Part shown: piece by piece, positions 55,037 through 64,000 of the stretch
How the letters are laid out: each line of letters begins with the position of its first letter
Numbering within the stretch: the first letter of the stretch is position 1
Origin: Lachnospiraceae bacterium
GTDB taxonomy: Bacteria > Bacillota > Clostridia > Lachnospirales > Lachnospiraceae
Reading direction: 5' to 3'
Assembly (NCBI GenBank): GCA_017482485.1
Contig: JAFUMV010000001.1
Span: forward strand, 1 to 64,000
Length of the DNA: 64,000 nt
Position numbers and translations under genes: made by a program
The notes under the pieces: generated by a model
The model's database searches: none
The model's input: only the letters and a program-made list of their open reading frames with translations
What the model was told of the DNA's origin: nothing

Positions 55037-56113
55037 TTACTTCCTTTCTGCATCAGAAGCCAGAAAGTCATCGAGGGTGGGATATTCATTGATCCGGACT
55101 CCATTTTCCGTAATGATATCACGGATGACTTTTTCCAGTTTCTGGCTGCGTAACTTCAGTTTGATCAGGGAAGCAGCGTCAAAGGAATCCAGCAGATTGA
55201 AATCATCAAGACCGAATTCAGGTGCGATGATGAGCAGTTCGCTCTGCAGATAGCAGCCGTCACGGAAAGCTTCTTCCACCATATTGTTATCGCAGAAATA
55301 ACGAATTCTGCGCCAGGTCAGACTCAGCTCCTGATACCAGTCGGCGAGAGCAGTATAGTCAACAGTTTTTTGCGGTTCACAAAATACAGGTTTTTTATTC
55401 TGAATGAACTCTTTGGTAACCGTAATCAGTTTGTGCAGGAGAGCACGAAGCTCTTCAATGGTTTTGGCAGTCAAAATCTGTTCTGCATACCAAAAAAATG
55501 AATCGGGGACGGTAGCGAGCTCCGGGCAGTGATAGAGTCGATTGGATGCATTTCCGCCGTAGGCCTGGTTTTCCGTGAAAATTGCTGATTCCGCATAAGT
55601 TCCGTTGATATAAGCTACCGCCTGCGACAAATAGTGCTGAATATAACCTGCTTCGGAACGGGCACGGTACATCTTTTCTTCAAACATTAAAGAGCGATAG
55701 ATATCCATGGCATCGTCAAGACGTTCCAGCGCTTTGCGGTAGATAAATACCGGATCCTTCAGGTTGTCTTTGAGGGTCTGCTGCAGCGCGCAGAAACGGT
55801 CAATGTCCGCCTGGGATCTTGCGTATCTGATTTCAGCGTTTGCCAGAACACAGGTCATTTCATCCAGCGTGGTGGATTTTTCCATCCGTTCCCAGGATCG
55901 GGGATACAGGTCGTGACCGACGCCGTCCACAAGGAAGGTTTGGGAAAGCTCGCAGCCGCGCTGCGTGATCGGGATGAAATAGTCAAAGCATACCCCGTGG
56001 CCGTCGTTGTCGGTTTCATGGCCGCGGCAGGCGATCAGCAGTGCAATGTCGTCGGGATATTCTGTTTTGATTTTATTGATGGCCCATTGGGTCAGTTTTG
56101 CTGTGTTGTCCAT
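55037..56113 (-). CDS. Unrecognised protein, possibly nucleotidyltransferase-like
   Basis: A 358-residue cytoplasmic protein I cannot assign with confidence. The first 90 residues contain LIACRGHETDNDGHG and FDYFIPI, which could be a degenerate nucleotidyltransferase core. The remaining two thirds are helical with many aromatic residues, as in HEPN-like partners. There is no signal peptide or membrane helix. AAAGGA lies before the ATG on the minus strand. Its only neighbour in the operon is the CD3324-type HTH gene. Its upstream DNA holds an 18-bp perfect palindrome. Confidence 0.6.
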   Translation of the reverse strand: MDNTAKLTQWAINKIKTEYPDDIALLIACRGHETDNDGHGVCFDYFIPITQRGCELSQTFLVDGVGHDLYPRSWERMEKSTTLDEMTCVLANAEIRYARSQADIDRFCALQQTLKDNLKDPVFIYRKALERLDDAMDIYRSLMFEEKMYRARSEAGYIQHYLSQAVAYINGTYAESAIFTENQAYGGNASNRLYHCPELATVPDSFFWYAEQILTAKTIEELRALLHKLITVTKEFIQNKKPVFCEPQKTVDYTALADWYQELSLTWRRIRYFCDNNMVEEAFRDGCYLQSELLIIAPEFGLDDFNLLDSFDAASLIKLKLRSQKLEKVIRDIITENGVRINEYPTLDDFLASDAERK

Positions 56114-56436
56114 AAAAAATCCTTTCTTTTATCAGTGAAATCATGTGTAAAAAAGGGAAGCCGGAATGCTTCTTTTCTCAGCTTCCATAAGATATCTTAT
56201 GGTCATATCATAAAGCAGATATTTCAAAGGGGAAAGTGGCAAAAATCGTTTAAAATATTTTCGCCCGATTTTAAAGGTATTTTCTCCTGAAACATTCACT
56301 GGAAAATCCCACAGAATATGCTACAATATCCTCATGACAGGGGAGATGGTGAGCAGTGCTATACTTTTGCTGCGATGACGCGATCAGACGGTGCACACCG
56401 GCAGACATCGGCGCACATCGCAAAAAGGAGGAAAAC
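56114..56436. other. Divergent intergenic region with palindrome
   Basis: The 323 bases between the minus-strand two-gene operon and the CmpB-like gene hold no gene. They contain the perfect palindrome at 56185-56202 and, next to it, AT-rich DNA that could serve both directions. AAAAAGGAGG ahead of 56437 is the ribosome site of the plus-strand gene. Confidence 0.5.
56185..56202. promoter_or_regulatory. Perfect 18-bp palindrome, possible operator
   Basis: CCATAAGATATCTTATGG reads the same on both strands. It lies 72 bases upstream of the minus-strand operon start, in a suitable place for a dimeric repressor. The small HTH protein of that operon is a candidate binder, by position only. Confidence 0.5.
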
Positions 56437-57783
56437 ATGGCATATACATATGCGCAGCTGACTGCATTCTTACTGTTTTACGGTTTTCTGGGCTGGCTCA
56501 TCGAGGTGGCGGCTTCCGCTGTGAAGGACAAAACTTTTCGCAACCGGGGCTTTTTCGATCTGCCCATCTGTCCCCGGTACGGCGTGATGGCGGTGATCCT
56601 GGCGGTGGTGCTGCCCACCTTGGGCACGAATTTCGTGCTGCAGTATCTGGTGACGCTGGCGGTGGTGTCAGCGGTGGACTACATGGCCGGCGGCCTTGCG
56701 GGAAAAATCTGGCGCAGAAAACTCTGGAATTATGAAAAAAATACGCTTTTCGGCGGTGAAATCAAAGGCAGCGCGCTGGCGATGTTAAAGGCCGGCGTTG
56801 TGATGGTCGTGGTGCTTTTGCTGCATCCGTTCATATATCTGGCTGCAGCGCTGATTCCGGACTGGGTTTTGTGGATCGCAAATCTGGTGATTCTGGGAAT
56901 ATTGGCAGCAGATTTTGTTCTGGTGCTCTATGCGGTTCACAGAAGCAGAAATGAACAGGAAATCCAGGCCGCTTTTGAAAAACAGCAGCAGGAACAGTCT
57001 GCACTTCAGGGCAAGCTGGGAGAAAAAATCTGCAGACAGATCTGGAAGCGTCTTCACAAAGCCTATCCGAATATGGAAGTCAGCCCTGGGGAAAACGAAG
57101 CAAAGAGAGGCGAAGCCGGAAATTCGGAAAAACCGGTTTTCGCCAGGGGCATCTGCCTGGACAAGCTGTTCTGGGTGTTCATCCTCTGCGCCTTTTTGGG
57201 CGACCTGATCGAAACGGTTTACTGTCGGGCTGTGGGCGGCGTCTGGATGAGCCGTTCCAGCGTGATTTACGGCGCTTTCAGCATCGTCTGGGGTCTGGGC
57301 GCGGTGCTTTTGACCGTGGTGCTGCAGAGGCTTGCTGGAAAACAGGACAGGTATGTGTTTCTGGCCGGTGCATTGCTGGGCGGCGTTTACGAATATCTGT
57401 GCAGCGTGTTCACGGAAGTGTTTTTCGGAACCACCTTCTGGGATTACAGCGAGATGCCCTTTAACATCGGCGGGCGGACCAACCTTCTGTACTGCATTTT
57501 CTGGGGGCTGTTGGCCGTGGTATGGGTGAAAATCTGCTATCCGGTGATCAGCGGCTGGATTGAAAAGCTGCCGGCCCTGCAGGCCAAGGTGGTGACCTGG
57601 GCCGTGATCGTGCTCATGTGCTGCGACGCACTTTTGTCTGCGGCGGCGATGGTGCGCTATGTGGAGCGCAATGCGGGGCAGGAGGCGGACAATGTGATAG
57701 AAGTCTTTCTGGATGCAAACTATTCGGATGAAATGGTGGAACAGGTGTGGCCGAACATGATTACAGTCAGCCATACAGAATGA
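56437..57783 (+). CDS. CmpB-type membrane protein, two tandem domains
   Basis: A 448-residue membrane protein of the family called putative ABC transporter permease (PF06541, CmpB). The domain occurs twice: about 1-165 (FYGFLGWLIEVAASAVKD, ICPRYGVMAVIL) and about 235-430 (FLGDLIETVYC, SSVIYGAFSIVWG), joined by a charged cytoplasmic linker. Each copy has four or five membrane helices. The name suggests transport, but function is not established. ATG 56437 follows AAAAAGGAGGAAAAC. It is upstream of rarA in the same direction. Confidence 0.85.
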   Translation: MAYTYAQLTAFLLFYGFLGWLIEVAASAVKDKTFRNRGFFDLPICPRYGVMAVILAVVLPTLGTNFVLQYLVTLAVVSAVDYMAGGLAGKIWRRKLWNYEKNTLFGGEIKGSALAMLKAGVVMVVVLLLHPFIYLAAALIPDWVLWIANLVILGILAADFVLVLYAVHRSRNEQEIQAAFEKQQQEQSALQGKLGEKICRQIWKRLHKAYPNMEVSPGENEAKRGEAGNSEKPVFARGICLDKLFWVFILCAFLGDLIETVYCRAVGGVWMSRSSVIYGAFSIVWGLGAVLLTVVLQRLAGKQDRYVFLAGALLGGVYEYLCSVFTEVFFGTTFWDYSEMPFNIGGRTNLLYCIFWGLLAVVWVKICYPVISGWIEKLPALQAKVVTWAVIVLMCCDALLSAAAMVRYVERNAGQEADNVIEVFLDANYSDEMVEQVWPNMITVSHTE

Positions 57784-57855
57784 GGTGAGAAAGGTGGCCG
57801 TGGAAGCTCGCTTACAAAGGCCGGCTCACATAAGAATGAAAATGATGAGGGAACC

Positions 57856-59223
57856 ATGGACTTATTTGATTTTATGAGAGAAACCAACAAGGAGAAGGAA
57901 TCGCCGCTGGCGGCAAGGCTGCGTCCCCGGACACTGGAAGAGGTGGTAGGGCAGCAGCACATCATCGGCAAAGATAAGCTTTTGTATCGTGCTATCAAGG
58001 CGGATAAAATTTCTTCAATCATTTTTTACGGACCGCCGGGAACCGGTAAAACCACCCTGGCCAAGGTGATCGCAAATACCACCAGCGCCGAATTTACACA
58101 GATCAACGCCACGGTGGCCGGTAAAAAGGATATGGAGGATGTGGTCAAAAAGGCAAAGGATTTACAGGGGATGTACGGAAAAAAGACGATCCTGTTCATT
58201 GATGAAATCCATCGCTTCAACAAAGGACAGCAGGATTATCTGCTTCCGTTTGTGGAAGACGGCACAATTATCTTAATCGGGGCAACCACGGAAAATCCTT
58301 ATTTTGAAGTGAACGGCGCTTTGATTTCCCGCTCCATTATTTTTGAGTTAAAGCCCCTGTCTCAGGAAGACATCAAAGAACTGATTCATCGAGCGGTCTA
58401 TGACAAGGAGCGCGGCATGGGTGCCTATGATGCGGTGATAGAAAAAGACGCGTTGGAATTTCTTTCTGACATTGCGGGGGGAGATGCCAGACACGCATTG
58501 AATGCGGTGGAGCTGGGGATCATGACCACTCAGAGAAGCGCGGACGGGAAGATTCATATCACGTTGGATGTGGCGCAGGAATGCATTCAGAAGCGTGTGA
58601 TCAAGTATGATAAAACCGGCGATAACCATTATGATACGATTTCTGCTTTTATCAAAAGCATGCGGGGCTCCGATCCGGATGCGGCGGTCTATTATCTGGC
58701 ACGGATGCTCTATGCCGGTGAAGATATTAAGTTTATTGCCAGAAGAATTATGATCTGTGCTTCCGAGGACGTGGGAAATGCAGATCCTCAGGCGCTGCAG
58801 GTGGCTGTGGCGGCTTCTCTGGCCGTAGAGCGCATCGGTATGCCGGAGGCCCAGATCATTCTGGCGCACGCGGCGTCCTATGTGGCCTGCGCCCCCAAAA
58901 GCAACGCCGCAGTCTGCGCCATCGGGGATGCCATGGACACTGTAGCGGCCACGGGCAATCTGCCGATTCCGCCTCATCTGCAGGACGCACACTACAAAGG
59001 AGCAGCTAAATTGGGACACGGACTGGACTACAAATACGCACACAACTACCCCAATAACTATGTGGAGCAGCAATATCTTCCCTACGAATTGACCGGAAAA
59101 GAGTTCTACAAACCCTCCGGCAACGGCTATGAAGTTAAAATTCGGGAACACATTAAGAAAATTAAAAAAGAAGCAAAAGAGAACAACAACCGAACAAAGG
59201 ACGAAATTGCTCAAACCGAATAA
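57856..59223 (+). CDS. rarA: Replication-associated recombination protein A
   Basis: A 455-residue AAA+ ATPase of the RarA/MgsA/WRNIP1 family with Walker A YGPPGTGKTTLAK, Walker B ILFIDEIHRFNKGQ and the family opening LAARLRPRTLEEVVGQQHI. The C-terminal tetramer domain includes GHGLDYKYAHNYPNNYVEQQ. It acts at stalled replication forks in the cytoplasm. AGGG lies ahead of ATG 57856. A bidirectional terminator separates it from the convergent DUF4364 gene. Confidence 0.95.
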   Translation: MDLFDFMRETNKEKESPLAARLRPRTLEEVVGQQHIIGKDKLLYRAIKADKISSIIFYGPPGTGKTTLAKVIANTTSAEFTQINATVAGKKDMEDVVKKAKDLQGMYGKKTILFIDEIHRFNKGQQDYLLPFVEDGTIILIGATTENPYFEVNGALISRSIIFELKPLSQEDIKELIHRAVYDKERGMGAYDAVIEKDALEFLSDIAGGDARHALNAVELGIMTTQRSADGKIHITLDVAQECIQKRVIKYDKTGDNHYDTISAFIKSMRGSDPDAAVYYLARMLYAGEDIKFIARRIMICASEDVGNADPQALQVAVAASLAVERIGMPEAQIILAHAASYVACAPKSNAAVCAIGDAMDTVAATGNLPIPPHLQDAHYKGAAKLGHGLDYKYAHNYPNNYVEQQYLPYELTGKEFYKPSGNGYEVKIREHIKKIKKEAKENNNRTKDEIAQTE

Positions 59224-59259
59224 AATACAGACCTGTGTCTTTAAAGACTGGATATAAAA

Positions 59260-59298
59260 GCAACAAAAAAGATCGCGGTCTGCGATCTTTTTTGTTGC
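59260..59298. terminator. Bidirectional terminator between rarA and DUF4364
   Basis: Perfect 17-bp arms (59260-59276 and 59282-59298) with A and T runs inside the stem and a five-base loop. It is placed between two convergent genes, so it can stop both. Confidence 0.85.
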
Positions 59299-59331
59299 GC
59301 TACTTTGCGATTCTCCTGCGAATTGCAAAGG

Positions 59332-59847
59332 TTAGAACAATTCCGTTGTCAGATACTGATAAATTTCCTTATTGCGTTTTTGCCAGTTGTCACAGATGGA
59401 AATCGCCAGTTCCTCTGTGGGTACCGTCAGTTTTACCGTCACCAGGTTCACGTCTTTATCCGCTGCCGTCAGCTCTGCCTCAAACTCCCCGTTCACCGTC
59501 CGGTAATAATTGCTCTGGATGGAGGACTCATTTCGCATTTCCAGCTCATTTTTTTTCAGATAATCACTGATATCATCCTTGATGGCATCGCTGATTCTGT
59601 TTTCAAAATAGGAAAGCGTGTCTCGCCCTTCAGTCGTGATCTGCAGATGAGTACGGTTTACCAGTGTCTTTGCACTGATCAGTCCCGCTTCGGTCAGTTC
59701 ATGAATGACCTGCTGCAGAGTCAGAAAGCTGGTGTATTCCTTTTCCAGAAAAAGATCGCTGATCTGAGCGATGGTGAGCGGAAAGGAAACTTTGTTCAGC
59801 AGATAAAGTACGATGAGTTTATAGAGCGTTAAGGGTTCCTGGGTCAT
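59332..59847 (-). CDS. DUF4364 family protein
   Basis: A 171-residue protein with an N-terminal winged helix (LYKLIVLYLLNKVSFPLTIA, then TSFLTLQQVIHELTEAGLIS) and a beta-rich end, as in DUF4364 proteins, which are found across Lachnospiraceae and Clostridia and are thought to be regulators. The start overlaps the stop of the radical SAM gene by four bases (ATGA), so the two are translated together. Confidence 0.88.
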   Translation of the reverse strand: MTQEPLTLYKLIVLYLLNKVSFPLTIAQISDLFLEKEYTSFLTLQQVIHELTEAGLISAKTLVNRTHLQITTEGRDTLSYFENRISDAIKDDISDYLKKNELEMRNESSIQSNYYRTVNGEFEAELTAADKDVNLVTVKLTVPTEELAISICDNWQKRNKEIYQYLTTELF

Positions 59848-60878
59848 ATTGATACTCCTTTTCCCTGGTGGATGCCCTTCTTTTTCAGAAGCGCATGGAT
59901 ACTGTTTAAAACATCTCTTTTATTGAGTGAAAAACGCGGAGCCAGAAGTAGTTCTTTCGGTCCGTCGCCGGTGATGCGGTGAATACAGATGGAAGGATCG
60001 AGCGCTGCGATGCAGTCCGTAACCAGTTCCAGATATTCTTCTTTGGTGAGTGCAGCTACTTCCCCTTTTTCATAGAGATCGCCAAGAGCGGTTCCTTTTA
60101 AAAAATGGAGCAGCTGCAGTTTGATGCCAAAAGGTTTTTGGTGATTGAGCGCCTGTATAGTGGCAAGTACATCCTCTCTGGTCTCGCCGGGAAGCCCGAG
60201 TATGGTGTGAACGATGACCGGAATCTGATGGTGCTTAAGTTTTTTCATGGCCTGTTCAAAAACTGCGGTTGGATATCCCCGGTGAATCAACTTAGCCGTC
60301 CGGTCATGGATGGTCTGCAGCCCAAGCTCGATCCATACAAATTTGTCCGGATGGGAAGCCTTCAGGGCATCCAGCATGGTCAGAATTTCTTCGGGCAGAC
60401 AATCGGGTCTGGTTCCGATGGAAATTCCGGCCACATCGGGCTGGTCCAGCGCCTGTGAAAAAAGAGCGTGCAGACGGGCAGGATCACCGTAGGTGTTGGT
60501 ATAAGATTGAAAGTAAGCAATCAGAACAGGAGCATCCGATTCTGATGCTCCGTCACTGGTTAAAGCATTCAGCCATTTGCGGCCCAAAAGCTGTTTTGCC
60601 TGGTCGAGCTGTGTCCTGACAGAATCCCCAAACGGAGCTGCAAAATCGCCGCTTCCGCCGGCAGAACAGAAGATACAGCCCCCATAACCCAGCGTGCCAT
60701 CCCTGTTGGGACAGCTGCAGCCGGATTCCAGCGCAGCCTTATAAAGCTTGCGGCCATAGGTGTTTTTGCACCAGGCGTCAAGAGAGTAGTAGGGTTTTCC
60801 GTGCCATTGGGAGAAAGCATTTGCTGCCTCTTCTGTGGACGCCGCCTCTTTGTCGGACACTTCTATCTGATCCTCCAT
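59844..60878 (-). CDS. TIGR01212-family radical SAM protein (YhcC-like)
   Basis: A 344-residue radical SAM enzyme. The extended Cys motif of this family is seen in CSCPNRDGTLGYGGCIFC, followed by GTRPDCLPEE and LGLQTIHDRTA. The reaction is not established for the family; elongator-protein-3-like chemistry on tRNA has been suggested by similarity. The first 20 residues are not conserved and the true start could be internal. It lies one base after the malic enzyme gene on the minus strand. Confidence 0.88.
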   Translation of the reverse strand: MEDQIEVSDKEAASTEEAANAFSQWHGKPYYSLDAWCKNTYGRKLYKAALESGCSCPNRDGTLGYGGCIFCSAGGSGDFAAPFGDSVRTQLDQAKQLLGRKWLNALTSDGASESDAPVLIAYFQSYTNTYGDPARLHALFSQALDQPDVAGISIGTRPDCLPEEILTMLDALKASHPDKFVWIELGLQTIHDRTAKLIHRGYPTAVFEQAMKKLKHHQIPVIVHTILGLPGETREDVLATIQALNHQKPFGIKLQLLHFLKGTALGDLYEKGEVAALTKEEYLELVTDCIAALDPSICIHRITGDGPKELLLAPRFSLNKRDVLNSIHALLKKKGIHQGKGVSI

Positions 60879-60879
60879 C

Positions 60880-62031
60880 TTAGCGGATGTGGCTTTTTAC
60901 AGCCTGAGAAACCACTTCTGCAACCTGAGGATCGAATGCTTCAGGCAGAATGTTGTCTTCATTGAGCTTATCTTCCGGAACGAGCTGAGCGAGGGCAGCT
61001 GCAGCGGCCAGCTTCATTTCTTCCGTGATCTGTTTGGCATGGCCTTCCAGTGCACCTTTAAAAATGCCGGGGAAAGCAACAACGTTATTTACCTGGTTGG
61101 GAAAATCGCTGCGGCCTGTACCCACAACCTTTGCGCCTGCCTTCTTGGCAAGATCGGGCATGATTTCGGGAACCGGATTTGCCATGGCAAAGAGGATGGC
61201 GTCTTTATTCATGGAGGCAACCATTTCTTCGGATACGATGCCGGGAGCGGAAACGCCGATGAAAATATCGGCTCCTTTCATGGCGTCTGCCAATGAGCCT
61301 GTTTTATGAGTGAGATTGGTCAGCTTGACCATTTTCTCCTGCATCCAGTTTAAGCCCTCTGCGCCTTCGCAGAGAATGCCGGACTTGTCGCACATCACAA
61401 TATCGGGGAAACCGTAGGTGAGAAGCAGACGGGTGATGGCAACGCCTGCGCTGCCTGCACCGTTTACAACGATATGGCATTCTTCCTTTTTCTTGCCAAC
61501 TACTTTCAGAGCGTTGATGATGCCTGCCAAAACAACAATAGCGGTTCCGTGCTGATCGTCATGGAATACGGGAATGTCCAGAATCTCTTTTAAACGTTCC
61601 TCGATTTCGAAGCAGCGGGGGGCGCTGATGTCTTCCAGATTGATGCCGCCAAATCCCGGAGCCAGCCAGGTTACCGCCTTGATGATTTCTTCCGGATCCT
61701 GAGTATCCAGGCAGATCGGCACGGCATTGACACCGCCGAATTCCTTGAATAAAACAGCCTTGCCTTCCATGACGGGCATTGCTGCTTCGGGACCGATATT
61801 GCCAAGTCCTAAAACGGCGGAACCGTCAGAAACAACGGCTACGGTGTTGGCTTTCATTGTATATACATAAGCTTTGGATTTGTCCTCTGCAATCACCTTG
61901 CAGGGTTCCGCTACGCCGGGGGTATAGGCGAGGGCCAGATCAGCTCTTGTCTTTACCGGGATTTTGGAAACGGTTTCCAGTTTTCCGTGTAATTCTTCGT
62001 GAAGCTGTAAAGCTTTTTCCTGATTTGTCAT
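60880..62031 (-). CDS. NAD(P)-dependent malic enzyme
   Basis: A 383-residue short-form malic enzyme: [15 protein letters not shown] at the substrate site, metal ligands in [11 protein letters not shown], and nucleotide fold [16 protein letters not shown]. It converts malate to pyruvate and CO2, or the reverse, in central metabolism. AGGAGATACTC precedes the ATG on the minus strand. It heads the operon with the radical SAM and DUF4364 genes. Cofactor preference cannot be read with confidence. Confidence 0.93.
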   Translation of the reverse strand: MTNQEKALQLHEELHGKLETVSKIPVKTRADLALAYTPGVAEPCKVIAEDKSKAYVYTMKANTVAVVSDGSAVLGLGNIGPEAAMPVMEGKAVLFKEFGGVNAVPICLDTQDPEEIIKAVTWLAPGFGGINLEDISAPRCFEIEERLKEILDIPVFHDDQHGTAIVVLAGIINALKVVGKKKEECHIVVNGAGSAGVAITRLLLTYGFPDIVMCDKSGILCEGAEGLNWMQEKMVKLTNLTHKTGSLADAMKGADIFIGVSAPGIVSEEMVASMNKDAILFAMANPVPEIMPDLAKKAGAKVVGTGRSDFPNQVNNVVAFPGIFKGALEGHAKQITEEMKLAAAAALAQLVPEDKLNEDNILPEAFDPQVAEVVSQAVKSHIR

Positions 62032-62369
62032 GAGTATCTCCTGCTTTCTTTTCTGTGTTTGCGCATTTTTCGTTACTGCTGCTTTTGCTCTCAGTAATCA
62101 TTTTTAACGCCAGCTTTATCATATAATATTTATTTTTGCGAATCAAGAAAAAAAAGAACTTTCTATTTAAAAGAGGTTGTAGTATAATACCAATATATTG
62201 TGAGTACTGTAGAAGCTATCTGCGCTACTCTGGCTGAATACTCCATACAATCGGAAATCTATGGCACATCGAGTGTATAATTCGTAACTGTTTATGGTAT
62301 GCAGGTTACGCTTTTCGACTAAAGTCCCAAGGAAGATATGAAATAAAGGTTGTCAGAAGGAGAAGAAAA
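62032..62369. other. Divergent region between malic enzyme and rho, with leader
   Basis: A 338-base gap without a gene. A TATAAT sits at about 62181 on the plus strand with only a weak -35, so it is a tentative rho promoter. The 180-base stretch from there to the rho start could be a long leader, which fits the known self-control of rho genes, but I see no clear hairpin with T tract. Confidence 0.4.
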
Positions 62370-64000
62370 ATGATGAAAGAAAAATATGAATCTTTAGCGG
62401 TACATGACCTGAAAGAAATTGCGAAATCCAGAGGCTTAAAAGGCATTTCCACCATGAAGAAAGCAGAAGTGATCGAAGCAATGCTGGCACTGGATGAGAA
62501 GGAGAAAGCGGCTGCAAAAAAGCAAGAAGCGACGGCAGAAGACGTGGTGGTTCAGAATAATGCAGCTGCCGAAGACGAAAAAGCGGCTGTAAAGGACAGC
62601 GAAGCAACTGCTGTTTATGAGAAGGCGCTGCAGCAGGAGAACAGGGAAGAAGCGGTTCGTGAACAGCCTGCAAAGGAACAGTCAAAGCGTGAATATGAGA
62701 AAAATGATCAGCAGGAGCAGGGCCGGGAGCAGCGGCCTGCACGTGGAGAAGGAAATAACGGCAGCAGGGAAAATAAGTCCAAGGTAGTGGTAAACCGCAA
62801 TCCGGATGCCCGTTATAACAGCCCCTATAACAGAGGAACGGCTCCCACCATGAATGCGGAAGATGATAAGTTCCCGGCAGAACTGGACAGCGGTGTTACT
62901 GTGGACGGCATTCTGGAAGTTATGCCCGATGGCTACGGCTTTATTCGTTCAGCCAATTATATGCCCGGTGAAAATGATATTTATGTGGCTCCCAGCCAAA
63001 TCAGACGTTTCGGCTTAAAAACCGGCGATATTCTGGTCGGCAATACGAGAGTGAAGACCCAGAACGAGAAATTCGCGGCATTATTATATGTAAAGACGAT
63101 CAATGGCTACACGCCTGAGGTTGCAAGCCGCAGATATAATTTTGAAGACATGACTCCTATTTTCCCGGACAGCCGTCTGAAATTGGAAAAATACGGTTCC
63201 AGCGTTGCAATGCGCATCACTGACCTGTTAAGCCCCATCGGTAAGGGACAGAGAGGTATGATTGTTTCTCCTCCGAAAGCCGGAAAAACAACCTTATTAA
63301 AAGAAGTGGCGATGTCCATCAAGAAGAATTATCCCGATATGCATCTGATCATTCTTCTGATTGATGAACGTCCGGAAGAAGTAACGGATATGAGAGAGAC
63401 GGTGGAAGGACCGAATGTGGAGGTTATTTATTCCACTTTTGATGAGCTTCCCGAACATCACAAGAGAGTTTCCGAAATGGTAATCGAGCGTGCAAAGCGC
63501 CTGGTAGAACATAAGAAGGACGTCATGATTCTGTTAGACAGCATCACCAGACTGACCCGTGCCTATAACCTGGTAGTACCGCCCAGCGGCCGTACGCTTT
63601 CCGGTGGTATTGATCCGGCGGCTCTTCATATGCCCAAGCGGTTTTTCGGTGCAGCCCGCAATATGAGAGAGGGCGGAAGCCTGACCATCCTGGCAACAGC
63701 ACTGGTGGATACCGGTTCCAAGATGGATGATGTCATCTACGAGGAATTCAAGGGTACCGGCAACATGGAACTGGTGCTGGACAGAAAGCTTTCCGAAAAA
63801 CGTCTTTTTCCTGCAATCGACATTCCAAAGACCAGCACGAGAAGAGAAGACCTGCTTCTTTCTGCCGAAGAAATGGAGGCGATCAATATCGTGCGCCGTG
63901 CGCTTAACGGCATGAAGTCCGACGAAGCGGTGGACAAGATTCTGGACCTGTTTGCAAAGACGAGAAACAATCAGGAATTTGTACAGACAGTGAAGAAAAT
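62370..64000 (+). CDS. rho: Transcription termination factor Rho (3' end outside window)
   Basis: The gene runs off the window; 543 codons are present. The N-terminal Rho_N helix region ([18 protein letters not shown]) is followed by a Lys/Glu/Gln-rich insert (about 45-165), then the RNA-binding cold-shock-like domain ([18 protein letters not shown]) and the ATPase with Walker [15 protein letters not shown] and [11 protein letters not shown]. Rho is a hexameric helicase that ends transcription. The long disordered insert is common in Clostridia and Actinobacteria. AGAAGGAG precedes the start; ATG 62373 is an equally possible start. Confidence 0.95.
   Translation, partial: MMKEKYESLAVHDLKEIAKSRGLKGISTMKKAEVIEAMLALDEKEKAAAKKQEATAEDVVVQNNAAAEDEKAAVKDSEATAVYEKALQQENREEAVREQPAKEQSKREYEKNDQQEQGREQRPARGEGNNGSRENKSKVVVNRNPDARYNSPYNRGTAPTMNAEDDKFPAELDSGVTVDGILEVMPDGYGFIRSANYMPGENDIYVAPSQIRRFGLKTGDILVGNTRVKTQNEKFAALLYVKTINGYTPEVASRRYNFEDMTPIFPDSRLKLEKYGSSVAMRITDLLSPIGKGQRGMIVSPPKAGKTTLLKEVAMSIKKNYPDMHLIILLIDERPEEVTDMRETVEGPNVEVIYSTFDELPEHHKRVSEMVIERAKRLVEHKKDVMILLDSITRLTRAYNLVVPPSGRTLSGGIDPAALHMPKRFFGAARNMREGGSLTILATALVDTGSKMDDVIYEEFKGTGNMELVLDRKLSEKRLFPAIDIPKTSTRREDLLLSAEEMEAINIVRRALNGMKSDEAVDKILDLFAKTRNNQEFVQTVKK

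Overview
The window looks like a chromosomal piece from a gut Lachnospiraceae (Clostridia, Firmicutes). The signs are small DUF4364, DUF4250 and CD3324-type proteins, YesM/YesN two-component systems beside LplB/YtcP-type sugar ABC transporters, a CIRCE-controlled clpB, and many glycan and deoxysugar catabolism genes with strong GGAGG ribosome sites. No rRNA, tRNA, CRISPR array or intact mobile element was found.

Layout. 1-5969: the end of an AraC-type response regulator, its YesM-type kinase, a HAD phosphatase, a family 3 glycoside hydrolase with a NagZ-like motif, and an unrecognised helical protein. 5970-10220: a decayed accessory zone with scraps of DUF3990 and Fic genes, a copy of part of the clpB promoter, a 12-bp tandem repeat, an AlbA_2-type regulator and a frameshifted IS1634-like transposase. 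10221-27417: a second sugar locus with a response regulator, a kinase broken by a 640-bp inversion, a broken permease, an intact permease, a binding lipoprotein, a Gfo/Idh oxidoreductase, GH32, a frameshifted ThuA-like gene, a beta-propeller protein, GH2, tagaturonate reductase and altronate dehydratase. 27609-37531: clpB under CIRCE, DUF4250, an ASKHA/ferredoxin protein, a MerR regulator, YbjQ-like, a 2-hydroxyacid dehydrogenase, a polysaccharide deacetylase, an SGNH hydrolase and a NahK-like kinase. 37831-43592: a repeat-bearing lipoprotein, then an AraC regulator divergent from fucI, a fuculokinase-like kinase and fucA. 43834-50415: a histidine phosphatase, a ROK repressor, and a glycyl-radical enzyme system (activase, dehydratase-type enzyme, sedoheptulokinase-like kinase) behind a perfect 23-bp palindrome. 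50637-64000: a YARHG lipoprotein, phosphoesterase, MATE exporter, small regulators, CmpB-like membrane protein, rarA, DUF4364, a radical SAM protein, malic enzyme and the start of rho.

How it works together. The coding content is mostly capture and breakdown of host or plant sugars: sensors (YesMN), uptake (ABC without its own ATPase), cytoplasmic glycosidases (GH3, GH32, GH2), uronate reduction and dehydration, fucose isomerisation, phosphorylation and cleavage, and a radical-based dehydratase coupled to a ketose-type kinase.

The most notable signals are these. (1) A 640-bp segment (12634-13273) whose reversal rebuilds a 609-residue histidine kinase in frame and places a terminator and a candidate promoter ahead of the transporter genes. 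(2) A perfect 47-bp direct repeat of clpB regulatory DNA that brackets 21 kb of sugar genes. (3) A glycyl-radical dehydratase paired with a sedoheptulokinase-like kinase that carries a 4 x 36-bp in-frame repeat. Several lesions (inversion, permease deletion, ThuA frameshift, transposase frameshifts) lie inside or next to the bracketed block. They may mean local gene decay, but assembly error cannot be excluded from sequence alone.
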